A DNA stretch of 64,000 nucleotides. It comes from CFX5 sp023384495 (GTDB lineage Bacteria > Chloroflexota > Anaerolineae > Caldilineales > Caldilineaceae). The stretch spans positions 245,543 through 309,542 of the forward strand of contig JASNZV010000004.1 of NCBI GenBank assembly GCA_048499455.1, read 5' to 3'. Below are positions 53,268 to 62,689 of this stretch, in pieces. The notes below the pieces were generated by a model. The model was not told the DNA's origin, searched no databases, and was given only the letters and a program-made list of their open reading frames with translations. How positions within the stretch are numbered: position 1 is the stretch's first letter; each line of letters begins with the position of its first letter. A program made the position numbers and the translations under genes.

Positions 53268-55763
53268 ATGTCCACAAAACAGATCACGCTCCCCGTGACG
53301 GGGATGACGTGCGCCAATTGCTCGGCCACCATCGAACGCAACCTGAAGAAGCTGCCTTCGGCCCAAGATGTCGCGGTCAACCTGGCCTCAGAACGAGCGT
53401 CGCTTAGCTTTGACCCCACCCAACTCAGCCAGACCGACATCATCGCCCGTATCGAACGAGCTGGCTATGGCATCGCCCTGGGCGAGGCGACGCTGCCCAT
53501 CCGCCGTCTGAGCGACGAAAGCGATGCCCAGCGGCTGGAAAAGGCGCTTGCCGCTGTCGAGGGCGTGGTGGAGGCGCGCGTCAGCTACGCCACTGAAAAA
53601 GCCACCGTCCGCTACATCCCTACCCTGGTGAGCCAGCATGAGCTGCGCCGCACAGTGGGCGAGGCCGGGTTTGAGGCCGTTGTCATTGAGGGCGAGGCCG
53701 AGGATGTGGAACGGGCAGCCCGCGAGCGCGAGATCGCCCACCAGCGCCATCTGTTGTTTGTGGGGCTTATCTTTACGGTTCCGCTTTTTGTGCTCTCCAT
53801 GGCGCGCGATTTTGGCCTGCTTGACCGCTTCTTTGGCGGCATGCCCGGCATGTTGCACCTTATGCCCAATGGGATGGCGATGATGGCGGCGCCCTGGTTC
53901 AACTGGTTGTTGCTGGCGCTGGCGACGCCAGTGCAGTTTTACGTGGGCTGGCAGTATTACGTGGGCGCATACAAAGCGCTGCGCAACGGCGCCGCCAACA
54001 TGGATGTGCTGATCGCCATGGGCACCACCGTGGCCTACTTCTACAGCATTGCGGTGCTCATTGCGTTGGCCCTGGGCAACCCCACGATCGGCGACCATGT
54101 CTATTTCGAGACCGCCGCCGTCATTATTGTGCTGATCGTGCTGGGGAAATATCTGGAGGCGCGCGCCAAAGGGCAAACGTCGGAGGCCATCAAAAAGCTG
54201 ATGGGGCTGCGCGCCAAGACTGCACGCGTCATCCGCAATGGCGTCGAAGCCGACATTCCTGTCGATGATGTGCGCGTGGGCGACCTGGTCATCGTGCGCC
54301 CTGGCGAGAAGATCCCGGTCGACGGCGTGGTGATCGAGGGCAAGTCAACCGTAGACGAATCGATGCTGACCGGCGAGCCGATGCCGGTAAGCAAAACGCC
54401 GGGTTCGCCCGTGGTGGGGGCCACCATCAACAAGCAGGGGTTGCTCAACTTCGAGGCCACCAAGGTGGGCAAAGAGACGGCGCTGGCGCAGATCATCCGC
54501 CTGGTGGAAGAGGCCCAAGGCAGCAAGGCCCCGATCCAAAAGCTGGCTGACCAGGTGTCGGCAGTCTTTGTGCCGGTGGTGATTGTGATTGCGCTGCTGA
54601 CCTTTGTGGGCTGGCTGGTGGTGGGGGGCGCCGGGTTTACTACTGCACTCATCAACATGGTGGCTGTGCTGGTTATCGCGTGCCCCTGTGCGCTGGGGCT
54701 GGCCACGCCCACCGCGATCATGGTAGGGACGGGCAAGGGCGCCGAGCGAGGGCTGCTCTTTAAGTCGAGCGAAGCGCTGGAACGGGCCGGTGGCATCCGA
54801 ACGGTGGTGCTCGACAAGACGGGCACCATCACCGAAGGCCGCCCCACCGTAACCGACATCCTGACCGCAGCGCACGCAACGCAAGAGCAGATGCCATCGT
54901 CTGCGGCCCAACAGCAAGCGTCTTTGCTCCAACTGGCCGCTTCCGCCGAAAAGGGTAGCGAGCACCCGTTGGCCGAGGCGATTGTGGCTGCCGCCACCTC
55001 ACGCGGGCTGACCTTTGGCGAGCTAAACGCGTTCCAGGCCATCGCTGGTCAGGGCATTAACGCCAATGTGGATGGGAGCGAGGTGCTGGTGGGCAATTTG
55101 CGCATGATGCAGAACATGGGCGTGCAGCTAAACGGGCTGGAGCAGGTGGTGCAACGCCTGCAGGGTGAGGCCAAAACGGCCATGATTACGGCAGTCAACG
55201 GTGAGGCCGCGGGTGTGATCGCGGTCGCCGACGCCATCAAGCCTGGCTCGGCGGAGGCAATCGGCGCATTGCACAAATTGGGTCTTGAGGTCATCATGCT
55301 CACGGGCGACAACCAGAAGACCGCCGAGGCGATTGCCCGCGCCGCCGGCGTCGACCGCGTCATCGCCGAGGTGCTGCCGGGCGACAAGGCTGAGGTGGTG
55401 CGCCAATTGCAGGCCGAAGGCAAGGTGGTGGCGATGGTGGGCGATGGCGTCAATGACGCGCCCGCACTTGCTCAAGCCGATGTCGGCATCGCCATCGGCA
55501 CGGGCGCCGATGTGGCCATGGCCGCCGCCCCGGTCACGCTCATGAGCGGCGATCTGCGCGGCGCCCCGCGGGTGATCGCGCTTTCACGCGCCACCATGCG
55601 CACCATCAAGCAGAATCTTTTCTGGGCCTTCTTTTACAACGTGCTGCTGATCCCAGCGGCGGCATTGGGTTATCTATCACCAATTTTGGCGGCGGGGGCC
55701 ATGGCCTTCAGCTCGCTCTTTGTGGTGCTCAACGCACTTCGCCTTCGGCGGGTGAGGCTTTAA
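53268..55763 (+). CDS. copA: Copper-translocating P1B-type ATPase
   Basis: An 831-residue membrane pump that exports Cu(I) from the cytoplasm. The first HMA domain has GMTCANCSATIE (Cys17 and Cys20). A second HMA-like domain (about 80-145) has the fold but no CxxC. Eight hydrophobic helices are visible. The actuator TGE is in MLTGEPMPVS near 365, the ion channel CPC in IACPCALGLATPT near 472, phospho-acceptor Asp in VLDKTGTITEG near 518, HPLAEAI near 565 and GDGVNDAPAL near 725. It follows csoR and copZ in one probable operon, and a hairpin terminator lies 42 bases after the stop. Confidence 0.97.
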   Translation: MSTKQITLPVTGMTCANCSATIERNLKKLPSAQDVAVNLASERASLSFDPTQLSQTDIIARIERAGYGIALGEATLPIRRLSDESDAQRLEKALAAVEGVVEARVSYATEKATVRYIPTLVSQHELRRTVGEAGFEAVVIEGEAEDVERAAREREIAHQRHLLFVGLIFTVPLFVLSMARDFGLLDRFFGGMPGMLHLMPNGMAMMAAPWFNWLLLALATPVQFYVGWQYYVGAYKALRNGAANMDVLIAMGTTVAYFYSIAVLIALALGNPTIGDHVYFETAAVIIVLIVLGKYLEARAKGQTSEAIKKLMGLRAKTARVIRNGVEADIPVDDVRVGDLVIVRPGEKIPVDGVVIEGKSTVDESMLTGEPMPVSKTPGSPVVGATINKQGLLNFEATKVGKETALAQIIRLVEEAQGSKAPIQKLADQVSAVFVPVVIVIALLTFVGWLVVGGAGFTTALINMVAVLVIACPCALGLATPTAIMVGTGKGAERGLLFKSSEALERAGGIRTVVLDKTGTITEGRPTVTDILTAAHATQEQMPSSAAQQQASLLQLAASAEKGSEHPLAEAIVAAATSRGLTFGELNAFQAIAGQGINANVDGSEVLVGNLRMMQNMGVQLNGLEQVVQRLQGEAKTAMITAVNGEAAGVIAVADAIKPGSAEAIGALHKLGLEVIMLTGDNQKTAEAIARAAGVDRVIAEVLPGDKAEVVRQLQAEGKVVAMVGDGVNDAPALAQADVGIAIGTGADVAMAAAPVTLMSGDLRGAPRVIALSRATMRTIKQNLFWAFFYNVLLIPAAALGYLSPILAAGAMAFSSLFVVLNALRLRRVRL

Positions 55764-55804
55764 ACCGACTTCTCCCCTATGGACCATACACGTCACTCTG
55801 GATA

Positions 55805-55842
55805 AAAGCCGGCGTTTCTGCTCGTGTAGAAACGCCGGCTTT
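55805..55842 (+). terminator. Terminator of the copper operon
   Basis: A perfect 15-bp stem AAAGCCGGCGTTTCT with its complement (55805-55819 and 55828-55842) encloses an 8-base loop. The right arm ends in TTT, followed by CATT. It lies 42 bases past the copA stop and fits an intrinsic terminator with a short T-tract. Confidence 0.75.
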
Positions 55843-55929
55843 CATTGCCGCCGTCGTCTGACCATAGTATAATGGCGAAAAGTAGCGCAGCTCGATAGCG
55901 AGTACTGCTCAAGGTGCTCCATCTCCCTT

Positions 55930-56265
55930 CGGCAACAAACAGAGGACTTTTGATACAACACAGGCGCCAAGTGACACGCCTCCGTATGATACGACCAATC
56001 CCGAGTTCCGCGCTTACCGCGATGCTGGACGAGTGCAAGGGATCAAATCGCCGACAAGCAACGTACGCTTGCCGCGCACGCGCCTCATCGGGCGCGACCA
56101 CGAGCTTGCCGCTGTCCAACATCTGCTGCTCCAAGAACAGATCAGCCTGCTCACCCTCACTGGTCCCGGCGGCATCGGCAAGACGCGGCTGGCCATGCAA
56201 GTGGCGTCGAACCTGCTCGCCCATTTCGTGGATGACATCTATTTCGTTTCACTTACTGGATTCGG
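55930..56265 (+). pseudogene. Truncated N-terminal fragment of a LuxR/SARP-type regulator ATPase
   Basis: The frame containing GTG 56033 encodes NVRLPRTRLIGRDHELAAVQ and LTLTGPGGIGKTRLA (a P-loop), continues to DIYFVSLTGF and then turns into unrelated sequence just before the next gene. This is the beginning of the nucleotide-binding domain found in large ATPase regulators (LuxR-like or SARP-like). Walker B, the sensor and the TPR regions are missing. The same frame stays open upstream to about 55930 and looks coding. It is probably a remnant left by deletion or by arrival of the neighbouring regulator gene. Confidence 0.65.
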
Positions 56266-56307
56266 TCTGACTGACACAGAGCACAATGATTCAAAGGAAC
56301 GCAGGCA

Positions 56308-59300
56308 ATGCCACCCCTCCACATCCAACTGCTGGGCGAATTTCGCCTTGTTTATGACGACATGCCGGTGACAGACTTTCATTCCCCGCGCTTGCAATCA
56401 TTGTTGGCCTATCTGATCCTCCACCGCACCGCACCACAATTGCGCCGCCAGTTGGCCTTTCTCTTTTGGCCTGAATCATCAGAAAGCCAGGCGCATAGCA
56501 ATCTGCGCAAGCTCTTTCATCAATTACGCCAGGTGCTGCCTGAGCCAAACAGCTTTTTGCACTATGACCACCTCACCATTCAATGGCAAGCCAATGCGCC
56601 GGTAACGATTGATATCGATATACTTGATCAGCACCTCACGGCAATTGCGCAGATGCCCTTTGATCTGAACTTGTTGACGCGTATCGTCGAGTTATACACT
56701 GGGCCCCTTCTACCTGATTGTTACGATGACTGGATCATGCCACTCCGACAAAAATATCAGCGCGCGGTTGAACAGATCTTGAAAAAACTGGTGACAACGC
56801 TCGCCAATCAACATGCTTATGCCGAAGGCGCGCGCTATGCCCAACGACTCTTGGATCTTGAACCATTGGAAGAGACCGGTTACCAACACCTGATGCGCTT
56901 ACGCAACTTGCGCGGGGATCGGGCCGGTGCGCTCCGCGTCTATTATGATTGTGTACGCGTCCTCAAACGTGAATTGGGTGTGGAGCCAAGTGCAGCAACC
57001 CAGAAAATTTATGAGCAGATTGTCAATTCAACTCAATCCATACCCGCTTTAGGGCAAACACTACCAACGCGAACTGATACACAGACCCGATTAGCGGCTA
57101 CTGTTCCCCTCGTGGGACGCGGAGAGGCCTGGCAACAAGTGCAAATTGCCTGGCAGAAAGCCAGCCAAGGCGTACCGCACCTGCTGGTAATTGCCGGCGA
57201 AGCAGGGATCGGCAAGACAAGGTTGGCGGAAGAACTGCTAATGTGGGCCAATCAACAGGGTGTACGCACCGCCCGCACCCGTTCGTATGCCGCCCAGGGT
57301 GAACTAGCCTATGCCCCCATCAGCGAATTACTGCGCTCCCCCACGTTACACCCATATTTGAACAACCTTAGTGATCTGTGGCGGACGGAGGTGGCACGGC
57401 TCTTACCAGAGTTGCTGACCGAATGCCCCACCCTCACACCACCGGGACCACTGGCTGAAAGCTGGCAGCGCCAACGCTTTTTTGAGGCATTGGCGCGGGC
57501 ATTCCTGATCGATGAACAACCACTCCTGTTGCTACTCGACGATCTGCAATGGTGCAATGAAGAGACCTTACGTTGTCTACACTTCCTCTTGCACTTTGCC
57601 CCAGAAACGCCCCTGCTGATCGTCGGGACATTACGTATTGAGGAGGTTGCTCAGGATCATCCTATCCATGCCCTACAGCTTGAGCTACAGTGCAACGAGC
57701 AGTGGGCTGAAGTAAACTTGTTACCGCTTACCCAAGAGGATGTGACCAACCTCGCAAGACAGATGAGTGGGGCAACAATCACCGCAGCCGAGGCGGAGCA
57801 ACTTTACCGCATTACGGAAGGCAATCCCTTGTTTGTAGTAGAGACCATCCGTGCTGATACCTGGCGCACCACAGCCATGAAAACAATTGTCAGCAACCAT
57901 CACCCTTTGTCACTCGATCCAGCACAGACGTTGCCACCCAAAGTCTACGCCATTGTTCGTACACGCTTAAACCAGCTTTCAACAGCGGCCCAGGAATTGG
58001 TGAGCATTGCCGCCACGATCGGTCGCGCCTTCACCTTTGAACAATTAGCGGCTGTGAGCAAACAGGAGGAAGGCAAGCTGATTAACAGCCTCGACGAATT
58101 ATGGCAACGCCGCATCCTACGCGAACAAGGAGTGAATAGTTACGACTTCAGTCACGACCGTATTCGCGAAGTTGCGTATTCGACCATCAGCCGAACGCGG
58201 CAGCGGTTGTTACATCAGCAAGTAGCTCAAGCTTTTGAGACCATCTATGCGAATCGGCTACAAGAAGTTAGCGGTCAATTAGCTACTCATTGGGCGCAAG
58301 CAGAGCGACTTGAAAAGGCTATGAATTATTATCAACAGGCGGCTGAGGCTGCACGGCAGATTCATGCGAATAGCGTTGCCGTTGGCTATTACCGCCAAGC
58401 GATTATTTTGTTGGAGCAGTTGCCGACTGCCGATGAACATGCCCAGTACAAATTGCAACTCTTGATCGGCTTAGGCTCGGCAATGCGTGATATTAAAGGA
58501 TTTGCCTTATCCGAACTCGGATCCATTTACACGCAGGCACTCGAATTAAGCCAGCAAATTGGGGCTGGCCCCGAAATTCTTCCTGTGTTGCACGGGTTGG
58601 CAGAGTTTTATCGCGTACGCGCGGAGTATGCTAACGCCCTTGCGATTGGCGAGCAAATGATTGCGTTGGCCGAACAATTGCAAGCTACCCACTATCTTGT
58701 AATCGCCAACTTTCAATTAGGGGTATCTTGGTTTACCCGTGGTGAACTGGGTAATGCCTATACGTATCTTGAACGGAGCATGGCATTTTCGATCGCACGG
58801 CAATCCTATCCACGCGTTTATACGAGATTTGCGCATGTGCTCTGGATGCTCGGCTATCCACAGCGCGCACTAGCGTTGGTACAAGAGATACGCCGTCTGC
58901 CACAGGAGCTGTTACGTCCGTCAGATGTGGTTGATCTGCTCGGCGAAGGACTCGAACTCCGGCTTCTTTGCAATGAACTTTCCTATATCGAGCAAGATCA
59001 AGATATAGAGGCCATGTTAGCGTTGATCCGTCAGTATGATATGGAGCAACAGGTAAGTTGGGCCACTTATTTACGTGGCTGGTCGCGAGCGCTCCAAAAT
59101 CAGTGTGAAGGAGTTGAGGAGATGGAGCAAGGATTGAACAAAAATCTGTCAATGGGTGGCTTAACCAGACGGACGCGTTTTTTCGGTTGGCTAGCGGAGA
59201 TGAGTATGCATGTTCACCAGCCGCAAAAAACGGCAGCGTATCTGGACGAAGCGAATGTGTGTATGCAGAGAACCAATGAACGTTTTTGGGAAGCTGAACT

Positions 59301-59574
59301 CTATCGACTAAAGGGAGAATGGCTACTTATCCAGCATGAAGATCAACAGATTCTGGCAGAAACTTGGTTTCAGCGTGCTTTGGCGACAGCGCGCCAGCAA
59401 CGAGTCAAGTCGTTAGAACTCCGTGCTGCCATAAGTTTAAGTCGCCTATGGCAAAACCATGGAAAGCTGGCCGATGCCCAAGCTTTGCTGGCGGAAGTCT
59501 ATGGCTGGTTCACTGAGGGCTTTGAAACAGAGGATTTGCAGACGGCCCAGCGGTTGCTGGCGACAGGAGCATAA
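56308..59574 (+). CDS. SARP/BTAD-type transcriptional regulator with AAA ATPase and TPR region
   Basis: A 1088-residue STAND-type regulator. Residues 1-100 form the winged-helix DNA-binding domain (LQLLGEF-like start, LLAYLILHR, LFWPES). Residues 100-245 are the all-helical BTAD domain (YAQRLLDLEPLEETGYQHLM, LRVYYDCVRVLKRELGVEPS). The ATPase starts at LVGRGEAWQQV (268), with Walker A GEAGIGKTR near 297 and Walker B LLLLLDDLQW near 403. A TPR-like superhelix fills 640-1088. Such proteins activate nearby genes in response to an unknown ligand. Its base composition looks less GC-rich than the flanking genes, which suggests transfer. It may control the downstream FAD enzyme region. Confidence 0.88.
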   Translation: MPPLHIQLLGEFRLVYDDMPVTDFHSPRLQSLLAYLILHRTAPQLRRQLAFLFWPESSESQAHSNLRKLFHQLRQVLPEPNSFLHYDHLTIQWQANAPVTIDIDILDQHLTAIAQMPFDLNLLTRIVELYTGPLLPDCYDDWIMPLRQKYQRAVEQILKKLVTTLANQHAYAEGARYAQRLLDLEPLEETGYQHLMRLRNLRGDRAGALRVYYDCVRVLKRELGVEPSAATQKIYEQIVNSTQSIPALGQTLPTRTDTQTRLAATVPLVGRGEAWQQVQIAWQKASQGVPHLLVIAGEAGIGKTRLAEELLMWANQQGVRTARTRSYAAQGELAYAPISELLRSPTLHPYLNNLSDLWRTEVARLLPELLTECPTLTPPGPLAESWQRQRFFEALARAFLIDEQPLLLLLDDLQWCNEETLRCLHFLLHFAPETPLLIVGTLRIEEVAQDHPIHALQLELQCNEQWAEVNLLPLTQEDVTNLARQMSGATITAAEAEQLYRITEGNPLFVVETIRADTWRTTAMKTIVSNHHPLSLDPAQTLPPKVYAIVRTRLNQLSTAAQELVSIAATIGRAFTFEQLAAVSKQEEGKLINSLDELWQRRILREQGVNSYDFSHDRIREVAYSTISRTRQRLLHQQVAQAFETIYANRLQEVSGQLATHWAQAERLEKAMNYYQQAAEAARQIHANSVAVGYYRQAIILLEQLPTADEHAQYKLQLLIGLGSAMRDIKGFALSELGSIYTQALELSQQIGAGPEILPVLHGLAEFYRVRAEYANALAIGEQMIALAEQLQATHYLVIANFQLGVSWFTRGELGNAYTYLERSMAFSIARQSYPRVYTRFAHVLWMLGYPQRALALVQEIRRLPQELLRPSDVVDLLGEGLELRLLCNELSYIEQDQDIEAMLALIRQYDMEQQVSWATYLRGWSRALQNQCEGVEEMEQGLNKNLSMGGLTRRTRFFGWLAEMSMHVHQPQKTAAYLDEANVCMQRTNERFWEAELYRLKGEWLLIQHEDQQILAETWFQRALATARQQRVKSLELRAAISLSRLWQNHGKLADAQALLAEVYGWFTEGFETEDLQTAQRLLATGA

Positions 59575-59750
59575 GTTCATTGGTCACAGCACTGGCGATC
59601 CGTTGAACCCACAAATTTGGATCGCTAAAGGTGTCAAAAGAAGCGCCTCATTCCACCCCATCCAACGGATACGGATCGCCCGATTGGTTATCCTACAGCA
59701 ACCATCAGTAACGCTGTAGCTTCACCCGATCATCAATCAGGAGGATCGCC

Positions 59751-60062
59751 ATGACCACAACCCCCTCACCAACCCGTACAGCCATCGACCAGACCAACGC
59801 CAGCTTTAGCGCCGCCTTTCGCCGTAGGGATGGCGTTGGCTTAGGCGATGTCTACACAACGAACGCTCAGATTTTTCCGCCTAATGGTGCAAGCCGACGT
59901 GGCAAAACTGACATCCAGGCGTTTTGGCAAGGCGCGCTTGACATGGGCATTGCCGCCGCTGATTTGGAGACTGTAGAACTTGAGGAACATGGCGACACCG
60001 CATGGGAAGTCGGCAGAGGGGTGCTTAAAGCCAAAGATGGACAAATCATTGACGAGGTTAAA
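59751..60062 (+). pseudogene. SnoaL-like/DUF4440-type protein, 5' part, disrupted by an insertion sequence
   Basis: The 5' 104 codons of a small NTF2-fold protein of the SnoaL-like/DUF4440 kind. TPSPTRTAIDQTNASFSAAF is the typical N-terminal helix, and GLGDVYTTNAQIFPPNG and GKTDIQAFWQGALDMG follow. The frame is cut at 60062 by the mobile element. Reading would otherwise end at a TAG within the element, giving a 105-residue product. Joining to 61485-61565 through the target duplication restores one 130-residue frame. The ATG is preceded by AGGAGGATCGCC. Confidence 0.85.
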
Positions 60063-61484
60063 CTCTAGTTTCCGGTAAAAGGAAGCGGACAGTGACAAAA
60101 AGATGACAAACGGCGGCTAGTCGTTCACACTAGAGGTGTCAAAGCCCAAAGGAGTGAACGATGCTAACCGCCGTAACAGAAATCATAACGGTAATCGTGT
60201 TTGTTGTGCAAGTAGTGCCGATAGGAACAAATCTTGGGTTGGTGCGGCTGCTGTGGGTCATGGTCAATGGCTCGTTTCTCGAGAGTCGTGGTGCGATCCA
60301 TAGCGCATTGGCGGTGAGTAACTTCGGCAGCGACGAAATACGACGAAGTTGGGCTGCCTTGCGCTATGGACGCTGGCAGGTCAACGAGTTGATTGCGACC
60401 TGGCAGGTCTATGTGGCCAGTCGCAATCAGTGGCGAGCACGACGCTATGGGGGTTATCGGGTTAAGAGCGTCGACATCACCGGCTTCTGGCGGCCGCGCC
60501 TGGCTGGCGCGGTGAGTAAGCACTACCATGCGTTGGCCCAGAAAGCCTTGCCTGCTATTGTGTTTGGGGTGATGGTCAGTTCTGGCACTATTCAAGGGAA
60601 ACGAGTTCCTTTAATGCAAGCAATTGTGCGCTGTGCCGTCGATCAGAACGAGTGCGCATTTCGCAAGCTCCTGTTGCAGGAAACCGTCAAGCAAACCGCA
60701 CCCGATGAAATCACGGTCGTGGATGGTGGCTTTGAAATCGCAGAACTGCACAGCGCCGAGGTCAAACGCTTTGTGATCCGCATGGCCATCAACTGCACGG
60801 CTCGCTTGAATCAATTGCCTGCCCCGAACAAGCGCGGACGACGACGGGCATATGGCCTCTTGGTACGTCCGTTACCGCGTAGCCGCCTCGGCAAAACCAT
60901 TGCCGCTACACCTGCCCACAGTCAAGGCCGCTTTGTCGTGCAAGGTCGCACAATTCGCTACGAGTCCTGGCTCAACCTGGTCACCACGCAGCGTGCGGTC
61001 AACGCTAACAATCAGACCTTTTCGATCCATCTCTTCTACGACCCGCTGTATGAGACGCCTTTGCTGCTTGCGACTGATATGAGCCTGAACGCTGAACTCA
61101 TCTACCTGGTCTATCGTGACCGTTGGCCCGTTGAGCACCCCCCTTTGGCTGCCAAGCAGATGCTCGGCTTACATCGTCAGTTTGTCTTTGCCAAAGAAGC
61201 TTGTTTTCGTCTGCCTGAACTGGCTTTGCTCGCTGGCAACATCCTCACGCACACCGCTGCTAGCTTACCGCCCATGCCCGCTGGCTTCTGGGACCGCACG
61301 CCAAAGGCAACCCCCGGTCGCTTACGTCGAGTGCTCTCACGCGCTATTTTTCCAAACTTAGCCGACTTTGACCCCCAACTTCGAAAAAAGAACTCATCCT
61401 CTGACCATTTACACAAGGGCATTCATGCTCATCGCCGTCATAAGCTGGCTGCTTGATACTTTTTTACCGGAAACTAGAGTTAAA
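60058..61484. mobile_element. Complete insertion sequence, 1417 bp, with 18-bp inverted repeats and 5-bp target duplication
   Basis: The element itself spans 60063-61479. Its ends are perfect 18-bp inverted repeats, CTCTAGTTTCCGGTAAAA at the left and the complement at the right (61462-61479). TTAAA is duplicated on both sides (60058-60062 and 61480-61484). One transposase gene fills most of it. Intact ends, target duplication and open transposase frame point to a recent insertion. The insertion lies in a SnoaL-like gene. The IS family was not identified. Confidence 0.95.
60161..61456 (+). CDS. DDE-type transposase of the insertion sequence
   Basis: A 431-residue transposase with a likely RNase H-like catalytic core. 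The probable triad is Asp in VDITGFWRP near 106, Asp in TVVDGGFEIAEL near 190, and Glu in YRDRWPVEHPPLAAKQ near 325 (a Y-x-R-x3-E-like signature of IS4-type transposases). AAGGAG seven bases before the ATG gives a good start. There is no frameshift. The C-terminus is basic. It lies within the inverted repeats at 60063-61479. Exact IS family unassigned; an IS4-superfamily relative is most likely. Confidence 0.85.
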   Translation: MLTAVTEIITVIVFVVQVVPIGTNLGLVRLLWVMVNGSFLESRGAIHSALAVSNFGSDEIRRSWAALRYGRWQVNELIATWQVYVASRNQWRARRYGGYRVKSVDITGFWRPRLAGAVSKHYHALAQKALPAIVFGVMVSSGTIQGKRVPLMQAIVRCAVDQNECAFRKLLLQETVKQTAPDEITVVDGGFEIAELHSAEVKRFVIRMAINCTARLNQLPAPNKRGRRRAYGLLVRPLPRSRLGKTIAATPAHSQGRFVVQGRTIRYESWLNLVTTQRAVNANNQTFSIHLFYDPLYETPLLLATDMSLNAELIYLVYRDRWPVEHPPLAAKQMLGLHRQFVFAKEACFRLPELALLAGNILTHTAASLPPMPAGFWDRTPKATPGRLRRVLSRAIFPNLADFDPQLRKKNSSSDHLHKGIHAHRRHKLAA

Positions 61485-61565
61485 TACATTGTCATCTGGA
61501 AGCGCGAGCAAGGGACGTGGAGATGGCATCGCGATATCTGGAACAGCAACCGCAGTCCAACATAG
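61485..61565 (+). pseudogene. 3' remnant of the IS-disrupted SnoaL-like gene
   Basis: Twenty-six codons continue the frame of 59751-60062 after the second TTAAA copy. They encode YIVIWKREQGTWRWHRDIWN and the end of the protein, followed by a stop. The tail YxxxWxxxxGxWRxxxDxW is typical of the last two strands of SnoaL-like/DUF4440 proteins, which supports a single ancestral gene. Confidence 0.85.
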
Positions 61566-61759
61566 GTCTGGGGTGAGAACATCCTTCCTGCATTGAGAAG
61601 ACGTAGCAAGTGGGCCATGGGTCACTCAGGCTACCCAATACAACCTGCGCTTATTTACGATTCAGTCGCCACCAGAAATTAGTAATGTAGCCGCCGACTT
61701 AGCAAGACCATTTGGATTTATGTCAACCAAGTAACAGAAACATCAAAAGGGAGAAAACC

Positions 61760-62179
61760 ATGACTGCTTTCGAGAACGCCACCCAATTCTTTATCGCCTG
61801 TGAAGCCCCCAAAGGCTGGGCGGGCTGCCAACCCTACGTGGCCGAGGGCGCCACCTTCACCGCCCAAAGCGAGCCGCTGGCCGAGATCAAAACCGTCCAA
61901 GCCTATTGTGAATGGATGTACGGTCTGGCGACCGTCACCGCCCCCGGCGCAACGTATGACCTCCATGCCTCGGCCTATGACGAGAAGACGCGCACGGCGA
62001 TCTTCTTTGCCACCTATCATGCCAAACACACGGGTGAAGGCGGCCCTGTCCCGCCGACAGGGAAAGAGACGCATACTGACTATGTCTATTTCTTGACCAT
62101 GAATGCCGAGAACAAAGTCGAGCGCATGGTCAAGGTGTGGAATGCGCCGTGGGCCATGCGGGAGTTGGGGTGGATTTAG
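61760..62179 (+). CDS. SnoaL-like (NTF2-fold) protein
   Basis: A 139-residue cytosolic protein of NTF2-like fold. It has an N-terminal helix (FENATQFFIACEAPKGW), then ATFTAQSEPLAEIKTVQAYCEWM, and beta strands ending YFLTMNAENKVERMVKVWN. ATG 61760 was chosen because AAAGGGAG lies eight bases upstream. Relatives include polyketide cyclases, isomerases and many proteins of unknown role. It is not a close copy of the disrupted gene at 59751. It lies upstream of an FAD-dependent monooxygenase, which could suggest small-molecule modification, but the 510-base gap weakens this link. Confidence 0.75.
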   Translation: MTAFENATQFFIACEAPKGWAGCQPYVAEGATFTAQSEPLAEIKTVQAYCEWMYGLATVTAPGATYDLHASAYDEKTRTAIFFATYHAKHTGEGGPVPPTGKETHTDYVYFLTMNAENKVERMVKVWNAPWAMRELGWI

Positions 62180-62689
62180 TTTGCTAAGGTTTGTATCAGC
62201 AAGAACCGGAAGAAAGATGTCAGTGCAAACGCTCTTTAACAACTGTATACAACGCCCTCCGCCTTGACAACCTCTTACGCCGGTTCTGTCCCGTCGTTAC
62301 CCTAGCGATAAGGCTCCACTTCAACCAACAACGCGACGACAGTGGCCCATAGATCGCTGGCCTGTCCTCGTATGCGAGCCGCCTCAACAACTTCCGCCGG
62401 CCTTAAACAGCTCTGTTTAACGGTAGTCTCTGCGCGAGACGGGCCGCACACTGTGGGAACAGCCGGGTTGGTTTCGTCCGACAGCCACCTGGATTACTGA
62501 TCAACTGGCCCAGATGGATAATCCAGCCACTGGCCCGGTCGAGCAGGTTAAGCATTGGTTTCTCTCGTGCATTTTGCGCGTACCTAAAGATTTACGGACA
62601 ACTTTATTCTCATAGGCGGAAGCGACTACTATCCTTTTCGTTTGCCGCCGCTTATCGCTTTCTTCGTTAGAAGGCTGAAAGGAGGATTG
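62180..62689. other. 510-base gap with a degenerate coding-like stretch
   Basis: One plus-strand frame from about 62341 to 62613 reads as a coding-like sequence interrupted by TAA and TAG near 62410. It includes LRETGRTLWEQPGWFRPTA, MDNPATGPVEQVKHWFLS and ILRVPKDLRTTLFS. It resembles the decayed 3' end of an unidentified gene, perhaps from a mobile element. No other gene was seen. The AAAGGAGG ribosome site of the FAD enzyme gene lies at the right end. Confidence 0.3.
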
